NCBI RefSeq assembly: GCF_025515205.1
Contig: NZ_JAOPFX010000001.1
Coordinates: 372,001 to 436,000 of the forward strand
Length of the DNA: 64,000 nt
DNA from: Microbacterium fluvii
GTDB lineage: Bacteria > Actinomycetota > Actinomycetes > Actinomycetales > Microbacteriaceae
Direction: 5' to 3'
The notes under the pieces are model-generated. The model did no database searches. It worked only from the letters and a program-made list of their open reading frames with translations, and was not told the origin of the DNA. Of the stretch, positions 19,434 to 29,715 are shown one piece after another. The translations under genes and the position numbers were made by a program. Position 1 is the stretch's first letter, and each line of letters opens with the position of its first letter.

Positions 19434-20296
19434 TTGACGGCTCCCGAGGTCAGGCCCTTGTAGATCCAGCGCTGCAGCAGCAGGAACGCGATGAGGGTGG
19501 GGATGATGACGAGGATCGTGCCGGCGGCGATGACCTCCCACTGCGCGCCGAACGGTCCCTTGAACCGGAACAGCGACGTGGAGATCATGCCCTGGCTCGG
19601 CAGGTACAGGAACGGGGCGTAGAACTCGTTGTAGACCGCGATGCCCTTGATGATGACGACCGTTGCGATGGCCGGCTTCAGCAGCGGCAGCACGATGCGC
19701 CAGTAGATCGTCCAGCGGTTCGCGCCGTCGATCATCGCGGCCTCGTCGAGCGAGATCGGGATCGATTGCATGAACTGGATGAACAGGTACAGCGCGATCA
19801 CGTCGGTGCCCATGAACAGCAGGATCAGTGCCGCCTTGGTGTCGTAGAGACCCAGACCGTTGATCAACTGGAAGGTCGCCACCTGGCTCGTGACCGAGGG
19901 GATGAGGGTCGCGATGAGGAAGAGGGCCATGACGACCTTCTTGCCGCGGAAGGCGAACCGGTCGAGCGCGTAGGCGGCCATCGTGCCGATGAAGATCGTG
20001 CCCACGAGCGAGACGGCCAGCACGATGAGCGTGTTGACGAAGCCCTCGAGCATCTTGCCGCTGGTGAACGCCGTGACGAAGTTGTCGAAGTTGAACCAGT
20101 CGCTGGGCAGGTCGAAGGGGCCCGTCTGGGCGTACTCCTGCTTGGTCTTCAGGCTCGCGAACAGCAGCACCGACAGGGGCAGCAGCGTCACGACGCTCGC
20201 GACGACCAGGCTCACGTACTTCGCCGTCGTCGCGCTCATCTGGCGCATCCGCATGCCGAACGTCAGGCCCTTGGTATAGGCCGGTGTAGTCGTCAC
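19430..20296 (-). CDS. CUT1 sugar ABC transporter permease (MalG type)
   Basis: This 288-residue inner-membrane permease has about six membrane segments and the EAA loop ISLDEAAMIDGANRWTIYWRIVLPLLKP that docks the ATPase. The C-terminus RWIYKGLTSGAVK is typical of MalG-type subunits. The GTG start overlaps the stop of the partner permease (GTGA). Together with the neighbouring permease and lipoprotein it forms an oligosaccharide importer, probably for manno- or galactomanno-oligosaccharides. No ATPase gene is present in the operon. Confidence 0.93.
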   Translation of the reverse strand: MTTTPAYTKGLTFGMRMRQMSATTAKYVSLVVASVVTLLPLSVLLFASLKTKQEYAQTGPFDLPSDWFNFDNFVTAFTSGKMLEGFVNTLIVLAVSLVGTIFIGTMAAYALDRFAFRGKKVVMALFLIATLIPSVTSQVATFQLINGLGLYDTKAALILLFMGTDVIALYLFIQFMQSIPISLDEAAMIDGANRWTIYWRIVLPLLKPAIATVVIIKGIAVYNEFYAPFLYLPSQGMISTSLFRFKGPFGAQWEVIAAGTILVIIPTLIAFLLLQRWIYKGLTSGAVK

Positions 20297-21288
20297 GTCA
20301 GGTCCACCTTCTCGTCGGGGAAGAGCTTTCGCTGGATCGCCGTGACGATCAGCACGATGATCAGCAGCACCACCGCCATCGCCGAGGCCAGGCCCACCTG
20401 GCGGAAGCTGAAGGCGGTCTGCAGCGTCTGGATGACGAAGGTCGACGAGCCGTTCGCGCCGCCGGTCATGATGAACGGGATCTCGAACACCGAGAGGCTG
20501 CCGGCGATCGCGAGGATGAACGAGAGGCCGATGACGCGGCGGATGCCGGGGAAGATGATCGCCCAGAACTGCTGCCAGCGGGTCGCGCCGTCGAGTTCGG
20601 CCGCCTCGTAGAGCTCGTGCGGGATCGACTGGATCGCCCCGAGGAAGAGCACGAAGTTCATGCCGGTGTAGCGCCAGACGCTCGTGCCGGCCAGCGACCA
20701 GTTGACGATGTCGGGGTTTCCCAGCCACTGCGGCGGGTCGGCGACGCCGAACCACGACAGCACCGTGTCGAGGGTTCCGCCGGGCTGGAACAGGTAGAGG
20801 AAGACGAAGCCGATCGCGACGCCGTTGATGAGGTAGGGGAAGAAGAGGATGCCGCGGAAGAGGTTCGAGAACCGGGTCGCGAAGCTGAGGATCGTCGCGA
20901 AGTACAGGGCGATGGCCATCTGCGCGAACGAGGCGACGAAGTAGTAGAGGCTCACGAAGAAGACACTGAAGATCTTCGGATTGGTGAACACCTCGATGTA
21001 GTTCTCGAGGCCGACGATGTTCTTGGTGCGGTCGATGCCGTCCCAGTCGGTGATCGAGTAGTAGAAGAGGTTCGCCGCCGGCCAGTAGGTGAAGGTCAGC
21101 AGCAGCACGAGGGCGGCCGCGAGGAACAGCCAGGGGGTGAGGCCCCGCACGAGCCGGCGCCCGCGGGGGACCAGGGGCCGGCCCCCGCCGGTTCCGCGGA
21201 TCGCTCCGCGGAACCGGCGGGAACTGACCGCCGGGGAGAGGACGGCGGGAGCTCCGGCCGGAGCGCCGCCTTGAGAGGTGATCGACAT
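20293..21288 (-). CDS. CUT1 sugar ABC transporter permease (MalF type)
   Basis: The 331-residue permease has a long, basic cytoplasmic N-terminus (about 50 residues), a first membrane helix at LTPWLFLAAALVLLLTFTYW and the EAA loop HELYEAAELDGATRWQQFWAIIFPG. It pairs with the MalG-type permease encoded immediately downstream. It starts 25 bases after the binding-protein stop and belongs to the same transcript. Confidence 0.93.
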   Translation of the reverse strand: MSITSQGGAPAGAPAVLSPAVSSRRFRGAIRGTGGGRPLVPRGRRLVRGLTPWLFLAAALVLLLTFTYWPAANLFYYSITDWDGIDRTKNIVGLENYIEVFTNPKIFSVFFVSLYYFVASFAQMAIALYFATILSFATRFSNLFRGILFFPYLINGVAIGFVFLYLFQPGGTLDTVLSWFGVADPPQWLGNPDIVNWSLAGTSVWRYTGMNFVLFLGAIQSIPHELYEAAELDGATRWQQFWAIIFPGIRRVIGLSFILAIAGSLSVFEIPFIMTGGANGSSTFVIQTLQTAFSFRQVGLASAMAVVLLIIVLIVTAIQRKLFPDEKVDLT

Positions 21289-21312
21289 GTGAGTTCCCGC
21301 CGTCCTTGGGGG

Positions 21313-22635
21313 TCAGCCCGCGAGCTTCTGGACCGAGGCGCCCCACGCCGAGTTGAGCTCGGCGAAGTAGCTGTCCTTATCGCCGTCGGCGGCGCCGCGG
21401 GCGATGTCGATCAGCTTCTGGCGGTAGATCGGGCCGTAGAGGTCGACCTGCGAGTCGTTCGCCGTGTCGGCCAGCAGGCTCTCGCTGCCCGACGGCGCCG
21501 GGTTGATCTCGAGAAGCTGCACGCCCGCGTCGGAGAAGTCCTGCAGGTTGGTCGGCAGCTCCTTGTCCAGGAGCGGCGAGATCATGCCCTGGTCCTCGGT
21601 GTAGCCCGAGTCGGCGACGACCCACTGGATCCACGCCCACGCAGCGGCCTTGGACTTCGAGAACTTGCTCACGGCGAGGTTGTAGTCGCCGCCGATGACG
21701 GCATACTGGGTGCCGCCGACGTTGGCCGGGAACGCCATGTAGCCGATGTCGTCGGCCGACGCGCCGTTGTCCTCAGCCGCCGCCTGCATCTGCGAGATGG
21801 CCCACGAGCCCAGCGGCATCGTGGCGATCTTGCCGGTGCCGAGGTCGACCTTCGACTGCTCCCAGTTGGTGGTCAGCGGGTCGTCTTCGGTCAGGCCCGC
21901 AGCGACGGTGTCGTAGGTCAGCGAGTCGATCGCGTACATGTCGGTGCCCTCGGTCCACGGTGCCTCGTCGTGGGCGAGCGTCATGTTCGCGTCGGGGTCG
22001 TTCGAGATTGCGCCGAGGTTGCCGAAGCTCTGGGTCAGCGGCCAGCCGTCCTTGTAGTTGGTGTACATCGGGATGGCGTCGGTGTTGTCCTTGATCGCCT
22101 GCAGATCGTCGAGCCACTCCTGCTCGCTCGTCGGCAGCGTCGACAGGCCCGCAGCCTCCCAGACCTTCTTGTTGTAGACGATGCCGTTGGCGTTGCCGCC
22201 CCACGCGATGCCGTACTGCGTGCCGTCGTAGCTGGCGGCCGGGAGGAAGCGGTAGGTGTCTTCGAAGTCGGCCGTCTGACCCAGCGGCTCGAGGAACTGC
22301 TCGTACTGATCGGGCTGGATGGCGGGGATGCCGATGACGTCGCCGAAGTTGTTGGTGCTCATGCGGGTGAGCATCTCGCCGGCGTAGTCGGTGATGCCCT
22401 CCACCGTGACGTTCACGTCGGGGTACTTCTTGTTGAACTCGGCGATCCACCCGTCGAAGGTGCCGTCTTCGACGAGGTCGGTGCGCCACGTGACGACCTT
22501 GACGTCGCCCGACACCTCCCCGTCGATCGTGTTGCCGTCGCCGCTCGCTTCGCCGGTGCTCGAGCCCGAGCAGCCGGCGAGGGCGACGCCGGCGACGGTG
22601 AGCAGGGCCAGGCCTGCCAGCGTCTTGCGTGCCAT
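21313..22635 (-). CDS. sugar-binding lipoprotein of the mannan-oligosaccharide importer
   Basis: The 440-residue extracellular solute-binding protein (family 1) has a lipoprotein signal, ALLTVAGVALAGC, with Cys22 as the lipidation site, then a Ser/Gly linker. The mature part has the usual two-lobe binding-protein features (ITDYAGEMLTRMSTNN, PLGSWAISQM). It is the first gene of the seven-gene minus-strand operon, with GGAGAC upstream of the ATG, and would deliver oligosaccharides to the two downstream permeases. Substrate is inferred from the linked mannosidase genes. Confidence 0.93.
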   Translation of the reverse strand: MARKTLAGLALLTVAGVALAGCSGSSTGEASGDGNTIDGEVSGDVKVVTWRTDLVEDGTFDGWIAEFNKKYPDVNVTVEGITDYAGEMLTRMSTNNFGDVIGIPAIQPDQYEQFLEPLGQTADFEDTYRFLPAASYDGTQYGIAWGGNANGIVYNKKVWEAAGLSTLPTSEQEWLDDLQAIKDNTDAIPMYTNYKDGWPLTQSFGNLGAISNDPDANMTLAHDEAPWTEGTDMYAIDSLTYDTVAAGLTEDDPLTTNWEQSKVDLGTGKIATMPLGSWAISQMQAAAEDNGASADDIGYMAFPANVGGTQYAVIGGDYNLAVSKFSKSKAAAWAWIQWVVADSGYTEDQGMISPLLDKELPTNLQDFSDAGVQLLEINPAPSGSESLLADTANDSQVDLYGPIYRQKLIDIARGAADGDKDSYFAELNSAWGASVQKLAG

Positions 22636-22710
22636 GTGATGTCTCCTATCGGTTCACCCTTGAACTGCACGATGCGGTCCGTCGCATCGTCGCGGGTCCT
22701 TCGCGAGGTC

Positions 22711-22740
22711 AGGTTAGACACCTCGAGAGGCGCTCCGCAA
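22711..22740 (-). promoter_or_regulatory. possible promoter of the mannan operon
   Basis: Read on the minus strand, TTGCGG (22740-22735) and TAACCT (22716-22711) are 18 bases apart, about 75 bases before the binding-protein start. The region is visibly less G/C-rich than the genes around it. Confidence 0.4.
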
Positions 22741-22746
22741 GACCCG

Positions 22747-22876
22747 AATGTCAACGCTGTCTCTGTCTGTCCGCTCAGAATCGGCTGCATCTAAATCAGT
22801 ATTTATCAGGGATATTGCTGCGTCTCATTCGAACTTCGCCGCCCGAATGTCCCACCCAATGTCCTACGTCGACATT
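22747..22876. promoter_or_regulatory. AATGTC boxes and inverted repeat, candidate LacI operators
   Basis: AATGTC occurs at 22747, 22846 and 22858 in the divergent region. The last copy forms an inverted repeat with GACATT: AATGTC-CTACGTC-GACATT at 22858-22876, 49 bases before the LacI start. These are the best candidates for binding sites of the adjacent repressor. Confidence 0.5.
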
Positions 22877-22924
22877 GCGCCGTTCGATGCTATGTTGGAG
22901 CCGTTCCGACGAAGGGGCCGACAG

Positions 22925-23947
22925 ATGGCAGTGCAGCAGCGCGCGACGCTCGAAGACGTCGCGAGGCTCGCCGGGGTGAGCTCGAAGACGGTCTCGCGCG
23001 TGTTCACGCACCGCGACCTGGTCGCCCCCGAGACGGTCGAGCGCGTACTCACGGCGGCCAAGCGGCTGCGGTTCCGGCCGAACACGCTCGCGAGGAGCCT
23101 GCGCCGCGGCGGCGGCACGAACACCATCGGGTTCATCATGGGCGAGCTCGGCAACCCCTTCTACTACAAGGTCGCCGCCGGCATCGAGAAAGAGCTCGCC
23201 GCGAGCGGCTACGCGCTCGTCGTCGCCACCACCGACGACACCCCCGAGGGCGAGGAGCGGGTGGCCGACGCGCTGCTGGCGCAGCGCATCGGGGCGCTGC
23301 TGCTGATCCCGGTGGCCGACGATCAGTCCTATCTCGAGGGCGAGCGGCAGCTGGGCACCCCCGTCATCACGATCGACCGCCCCGCCCGCAATCTCGTGGC
23401 CGACGCCGTCGTGCTCGAGAACCACCGCGGGGTCTTCGACGCCACGACGCGGCTGCTGGCCGCCGGTCATCGGCGCATCGGGTACGTGTGCAACCCGGCA
23501 TCCGTCTACACGCAGTCAGAGCGCCTGCGCGGCTACCGCGACGCGCTCGCCGCCTACGGCATCACCGATTCGCACCGCTGGGAGCGGCTGCTCGACGACC
23601 TGTCGACGCCCGCCGACCACCTGGTGACAGACCTGATGGACTCCGACGACGCGCCGACGGCGCTGATCACCGGCAACAACCGGGTGACGGTCGCGGCGCT
23701 GCGGGTGATGCGCGACCGCGGCGACGACCGCACGGCGCTCATCGGCTTCGACGACTTCGACACCGCGGACGTGCTCGGAGTCACCGTCATCAGCTACGAC
23801 CCGCTCGAGCTCGGCCGCCGCGCCGCGCGGATCGCGATCGAGCGCATGGGCGACCCGGCCGGCTTCACGCAGCAGGTGGCGCTCGACACCTGGATCGTCG
23901 AGCGCGGCACGGGCGAGCGCGCCCCCAGTGAGAGGACCCCGGCATGA
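22925..23947 (+). CDS. LacI-family transcriptional regulator of the mannan/galactoside locus
   Basis: The 340-residue regulator has an N-terminal helix-turn-helix, ATLEDVARLAGVSSKTVSRV, then a hinge and a periplasmic-binding-protein-like sensor domain (TIGFIMGELGNPFYYKV onward). The frame is open further upstream, but the ATG at 22925 has GAAGGGG upstream and gives the normal LacI length. It diverges from the importer operon and its stop overlaps the alpha-galactosidase start (ATGA), so it probably controls both directions in response to a sugar. Confidence 0.92.
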   Translation: MAVQQRATLEDVARLAGVSSKTVSRVFTHRDLVAPETVERVLTAAKRLRFRPNTLARSLRRGGGTNTIGFIMGELGNPFYYKVAAGIEKELAASGYALVVATTDDTPEGEERVADALLAQRIGALLLIPVADDQSYLEGERQLGTPVITIDRPARNLVADAVVLENHRGVFDATTRLLAAGHRRIGYVCNPASVYTQSERLRGYRDALAAYGITDSHRWERLLDDLSTPADHLVTDLMDSDDAPTALITGNNRVTVAALRVMRDRGDDRTALIGFDDFDTADVLGVTVISYDPLELGRRAARIAIERMGDPAGFTQQVALDTWIVERGTGERAPSERTPA

Positions 23948-26076
23948 GCATCATCCACCTCGAGGCCCACGGCGTCGCCGTCGTGCTGGAGCACGGCGAC
24001 GGGCGGCTGCCCCGCGTGGTGCACTGGGGGCCGGCACTGGGCGAGACCACGCCCGGCGGCCTCGACGCGCTCTCGGCGGCGCTCAGCCGTCAGAGCGCGC
24101 CCGGCACCCTCGATGCGGCGTGGCAGGTGAGCCTGTCGCCGCAGGAGGGCGACGGGTTCACCGGCAGGCCTGGCCTGCAGCTGCGGCGCCGGGGCGTGCT
24201 GCACCACCCGCGCTGGGTCGTCGAGGGCGAACCCACGGTCGCCGCGGCGTCGGTCTCGGTGACCGCCGCCGACGCCGCGTCGGGGCTGCGCCTGGTCGCG
24301 ACGCTCGCGATCGACACCGGGGGAGTCGTGTGGGCCCGACAGCGGCTCGAACTCGCCGCCGACGCCGACGAGCCCGTCGAGATCGAGTGGCTCGAGCCCA
24401 CGATGCCGGTGCCCTCCACGGTCGACACCCTGTTGACCTTCGGCGGCCGGTGGACCCGCGAGAAGCGCCCCGTCTCGCTGGCGTTCCCCCCAGGATCGTC
24501 GGTGCGGCAGTCGCGCCGCGGCCGGCCGGGGCACGACAGCCCCGTCGCGATCATCGCGTCGCGCGGGCCCGCGCGGTGGGGCGAGGGCGAGGTGTGGGGA
24601 GCCCACGCGGCCTGGTCGTCCGACGCCACCTACCGCACTGATCGCGTCACCGACGCCATCACGCTCCTCGGCGCCGGCGAGATGCTCCGCCCCGGCGAGC
24701 TCGTGCTGCAGCCGGGAGAGTCGACCTCGTCGCCGGGGATCGCGTTCGTCTACAGCGACGGCGGACTCGACGGCTTCGCCTGGCGCGTGCACGAATGGAT
24801 GCGGGCGAGGCCGCAGCATCCGCGCACCCCGCGTCCGCTCGTGCTCAACACGTGGGAGGCCGTGTATTTCGACCACGACCCCGCGCGCCTGATCGCCCTC
24901 GCCGAGCGGGCAGCGGGCGTGGGCATCGAGCGGTTCGTGCTCGACGACGGCTGGTTCGCCGGCCGCCGCAACGACTCGACGAGCCTCGGCGACTGGGTCG
25001 TCGACCGCACCGTCTGGCCGGAGGGGCTCGAGCCGCTCGCCGACCGCGTGCACGAGCTGGGCATGCAGTTCGGTCTGTGGTTCGAGCCCGAGATGGTGAG
25101 CCTCGACTCCGACCTCGCCCGCGCGCACCCGGAGTGGCTGCTGCACGACCCTGGGCACCTCGATCACCCCGACGAGCTGTCGTGGCGGCAGCAGTACGTG
25201 CTCGACCTCGCGAACCCCGGGGCCTTCGCGCACGTGCTCGGCCAGATCTCCGCGCTCGTAGACGCGCTCGGCATCGACTTCATCAAGTGGGACCACAACC
25301 GCGACCTCGTCGACAGCGTGCACGACGGGCGCCCTGGGGGCCACGCGCAGATGCTCGCGGTCTACGAGCTGATCCGCGAGCTCAAGCGGCGGCATCCGGG
25401 GCTGGAGATCGAGTCGTGCTCGAGCGGGGGCGCACGCACCGACCTCGGAATCCTCGACGTGACCGACCGGGTGTGGGCCAGCGACTCGAACGACCCGATC
25501 GAGCGGCAGGACATCCAGCGGTGGACGGGGCTGCTGCTGCCCCCTGAGCTCGTCGGGGCGCACGTCGGCCCCACCGACTCGCACAGCTCGGGCCGGCGCA
25601 CTTCGCTCGCGCTGCGCATGGCGACGAGCCTCATGGGCTCGGCCGGCTTCGAGTGGGACATCGCCTCGTGCGACGACGACGAGCTCGCCGCGATCGCCCG
25701 CTTCGCCGCCCTCTACACCGAGCTGCGCCCTGTGCTGCACACGGGCGTCGTGCGGCACCCCGAGCTTCGGGACCCTGCCTGGCGGGCGACGGCGCACGTC
25801 ACCGCCGACGAGGCGGTCGTGATCGTCGCGACGGTGGCCTCGCTCGAAGACGCACGGGCCGAGCGGCTGCGCATCCCGGGGCTCGCGCCCGACCGCACCT
25901 ACCGTGTGCGGGTGCGCCGAGAGATCGGCGAGGCCGCCTACGGCTGGATCGCCCCGGAGTGGTTCACCGCGGGCGAGATCACCCTGCCCGGCGCGGTGCT
26001 CGAGCGCGTGGGTCTGCAGCTGCCGACGCTGTGGCCCGCCCAGGCGTTCGTGCTGCACCTGCAGGCCCAGCCCTGA
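23944..26076 (+). CDS. GH36 alpha-galactosidase
   Basis: The 710-residue enzyme hydrolyses terminal alpha-1,6-galactosyl residues, as in galactomannan side chains or raffinose-type sugars. Family 36 features are the N-terminal beta-supersandwich, FVLDDGWFAGRRND, the nucleophile Asp450 in FIKWDHNRD, CSSGGARTDLGIL, and the acid/base Asp514 in WASDSNDPIERQ. There is no signal peptide, so it is cytoplasmic. Translation is coupled to the LacI gene. With the beta-mannosidase and GH113 genes it completes the set needed to degrade galactosylated manno-oligosaccharides. An E-family palindrome follows. Confidence 0.96.
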   Translation: MSIIHLEAHGVAVVLEHGDGRLPRVVHWGPALGETTPGGLDALSAALSRQSAPGTLDAAWQVSLSPQEGDGFTGRPGLQLRRRGVLHHPRWVVEGEPTVAAASVSVTAADAASGLRLVATLAIDTGGVVWARQRLELAADADEPVEIEWLEPTMPVPSTVDTLLTFGGRWTREKRPVSLAFPPGSSVRQSRRGRPGHDSPVAIIASRGPARWGEGEVWGAHAAWSSDATYRTDRVTDAITLLGAGEMLRPGELVLQPGESTSSPGIAFVYSDGGLDGFAWRVHEWMRARPQHPRTPRPLVLNTWEAVYFDHDPARLIALAERAAGVGIERFVLDDGWFAGRRNDSTSLGDWVVDRTVWPEGLEPLADRVHELGMQFGLWFEPEMVSLDSDLARAHPEWLLHDPGHLDHPDELSWRQQYVLDLANPGAFAHVLGQISALVDALGIDFIKWDHNRDLVDSVHDGRPGGHAQMLAVYELIRELKRRHPGLEIESCSSGGARTDLGILDVTDRVWASDSNDPIERQDIQRWTGLLLPPELVGAHVGPTDSHSSGRRTSLALRMATSLMGSAGFEWDIASCDDDELAAIARFAALYTELRPVLHTGVVRHPELRDPAWRATAHVTADEAVVIVATVASLEDARAERLRIPGLAPDRTYRVRVRREIGEAAYGWIAPEWFTAGEITLPGAVLERVGLQLPTLWPAQAFVLHLQAQP

Positions 26077-26079
26077 GAA

Positions 26080-26142
26080 CAGGTGATCTCGCCGAGACAG
26101 GTCGTTCGGCGCCGGAACTACCTGTTACGGCCGAATCACCTG
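26080..26142. repeat. E-family palindromic intergenic element, copy 2
   Basis: CAGGTGAT (26080-26087) and ATCACCTG (26135-26142) bound a 63-bp unit. An inner inverted repeat ACAGGTCGTTC / GGAACTACCTGT flanks GGCGCC. It shares CAGGTGATCTCG, CAGGTCGTTCGG and GGCCGAATCACCTGATCT with copy 1 at 6414-6484. It lies between convergent gene ends and could end both transcripts. Confidence 0.85.
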
Positions 26143-26145
26143 ATC

Positions 26146-26868
26146 TCAGCGGGCGGATGCGGCGACCGCGGCGCGGTCGGTGAACCAGCGCGCGTAGACC
26201 TCTTCGAGCTGTGGCGCGAAGCCGCCGTCGAGCACGACCTGGGAGCCGAGGTAGGCGAACGCCTCGTTCGCCTCGGCCGCCTCGTCGCCGCCGGCGGAGG
26301 CGGCGATCTGCACGTGCACCGGGTCGTCTTCGGCGATGCGCTGCACCTCGAGGGAGACCAGCGCGTCCACCCGCGCGCGCTCGTCGTCACCCAGGCGTGC
26401 GTAGGCGGCGTGCAGCAGCTCGTGCGCCGCCGTCACGAGCATCAGGGCGGCATCGCCCTCGCGGAGGATGTAGATGCGGTCCACGCTCAGGTAGCACCCG
26501 GCGTGATAGAGGTCGCCCGGCAGCTCCTGCCCGTCCGAGCACACCTGGGCGATCTCGGCGGCATCGGCGATGTAGGGCTCGGACTCGTAGAACAGCGCTC
26601 TGCCGTCGTCGGTCAGCGCCAGTTCGTCGGCGATCGCGACCGCCTCGGGCTGCGGCTCGGGGATGCGCACGAGCGAGCGGCTCCCCGGCACATTGTCGGC
26701 GACCCACAGTCGGGCGGCGCCGGGAAGGGCCCCCACGAGCATGGTGCCGAGAAACACGACGGCGAGAAGGATGCTGACCACCGACAGCACGCGGGCGGTG
26801 CGCCTCCCCGAGGCCCGCGACTGCGCGGCCGGCTCTCGGCGGTCGTCGGCGGACTCGAAGAACGTCAC
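26146..26868 (-). CDS. membrane-anchored protein with an HELLH metal-binding motif
   Basis: The 240-residue protein of unknown function has a hydrophilic start, one membrane helix (about residues 27-47, VLSVVSILLAVVFLGTMLVG) and an extracytoplasmic domain. Within it is VTAAHELLHAAYARLG, an HExxH zinc-peptidase-type motif, and two cysteines (CSDGQ and AGCYL) that could form a disulfide. I do not recognise a named family. A membrane-tethered minimal metalloprotease is possible, but no third zinc ligand can be assigned with certainty. The GTG at 26868 is chosen because AAGGGG lies just upstream. It diverges from icd. Confidence 0.75.
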   Translation of the reverse strand: MTFFESADDRREPAAQSRASGRRTARVLSVVSILLAVVFLGTMLVGALPGAARLWVADNVPGSRSLVRIPEPQPEAVAIADELALTDDGRALFYESEPYIADAAEIAQVCSDGQELPGDLYHAGCYLSVDRIYILREGDAALMLVTAAHELLHAAYARLGDDERARVDALVSLEVQRIAEDDPVHVQIAASAGGDEAAEANEAFAYLGSQVVLDGGFAPQLEEVYARWFTDRAAVAASAR

Positions 26869-26917
26869 GTGGCCCCTTCTGCGCGCACCCGTCTCGGGGC
26901 GCGGCCGCTCCCCGGGG

Positions 26918-26935
26918 TATCTTGATATCGAGACA
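26918..26935. promoter_or_regulatory. icd: inverted repeat upstream of icd, candidate operator
   Basis: TCTTGATATCGAGA (26920-26933) is a near-perfect inverted repeat in an A/T-rich spot, 31 bases before the icd start. Dimeric regulators such as the MarR family bind sites of this shape. The regulator is unknown. Confidence 0.45.
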
Positions 26936-26964
26936 TTACCGCTCGCGAACAGAGAGACGGACGA

Positions 26965-29181
<2,217 letters not shown>

Positions 29182-29192
29182 GGTCGCACTTT

Positions 29193-29224
29193 CGAGGGGC
29201 GGATGCTGCGGCATCCGCCCCTCG
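29193..29224 (+). terminator. hairpin after icd
   Basis: CGAGGGGCGGATGC (29193-29206) pairs perfectly with GCATCCGCCCCTCG (29211-29224) around a four-base loop, starting 12 bases after the stop. It lies between convergent genes; no T-tract follows. Confidence 0.75.
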
Positions 29225-29241
29225 TCGTGTGCGCGCCTCGG

Positions 29242-29694
29242 TCAGAGGCGGATCTCGGCGACGACCTCGCCGAACTCGGTCTCGTCGACCGGGGTGAAGC
29301 CCACGCGGGAGAAGAACTTCTCGGGGCCGTCGTCGCCGGCCTCGTAGATGACGTCGACGTGGTCGAAGCCGCGCTCGCGGGCCTCGTCGATGAGCTTCTC
29401 GACGGCGAAGCGGCCGACACCCCGCCCCTGGTCGTCGGCGTCGACGTTGATGCGCCACAGCACCGAGCGGAAGTGCTCCTGCGGAGCGTCGGGGTCGAAG
29501 CCGGCGCTCACGAAGCCGACGACCTCGTCGCCGTCGAGCACGACACGCTGCCACGAGGTCGCGGGGTTGATCACGGTCGCCGCGATCGCGTAGCTCTCCA
29601 GCGCGAGGAAGCGCTCCTGCCCCGGCTTGAGCGACAGGGTGTTCACCGCGACGATCGTGGTCGCCGAGAGTTCTTCGAGACGCAACTGGCCCAT
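29242..29694 (-). CDS. GNAT-family N-acetyltransferase
   Basis: The 150-residue acetyl-CoA-dependent acetyltransferase has the acetyl-CoA loop in RINVDADDQGRGVGRFAVEKL and a typical late segment FFSRVGFTPVDETE. The order of motifs resembles polyamine or small-amine acetyltransferases, but the substrate is not evident. The ATG at 29694 is preceded at 6 nt by TACCCT, so the transcript is probably leaderless. It is an isolated gene convergent with icd. Confidence 0.88.
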   Translation of the reverse strand: MGQLRLEELSATTIVAVNTLSLKPGQERFLALESYAIAATVINPATSWQRVVLDGDEVVGFVSAGFDPDAPQEHFRSVLWRINVDADDQGRGVGRFAVEKLIDEARERGFDHVDVIYEAGDDGPEKFFSRVGFTPVDETEFGEVVAEIRL

Positions 29695-29700
29695 GTGCTC

Positions 29701-29706
29701 AGGGTA
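29701..29706 (-). promoter_or_regulatory. -10 element TACCCT, leaderless GNAT gene
   Basis: On the minus strand TACCCT is followed by six bases and then the ATG at 29694. No Shine-Dalgarno sequence is present. Confidence 0.55.
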
Positions 29707-29715
29707 ACCGGGTTT

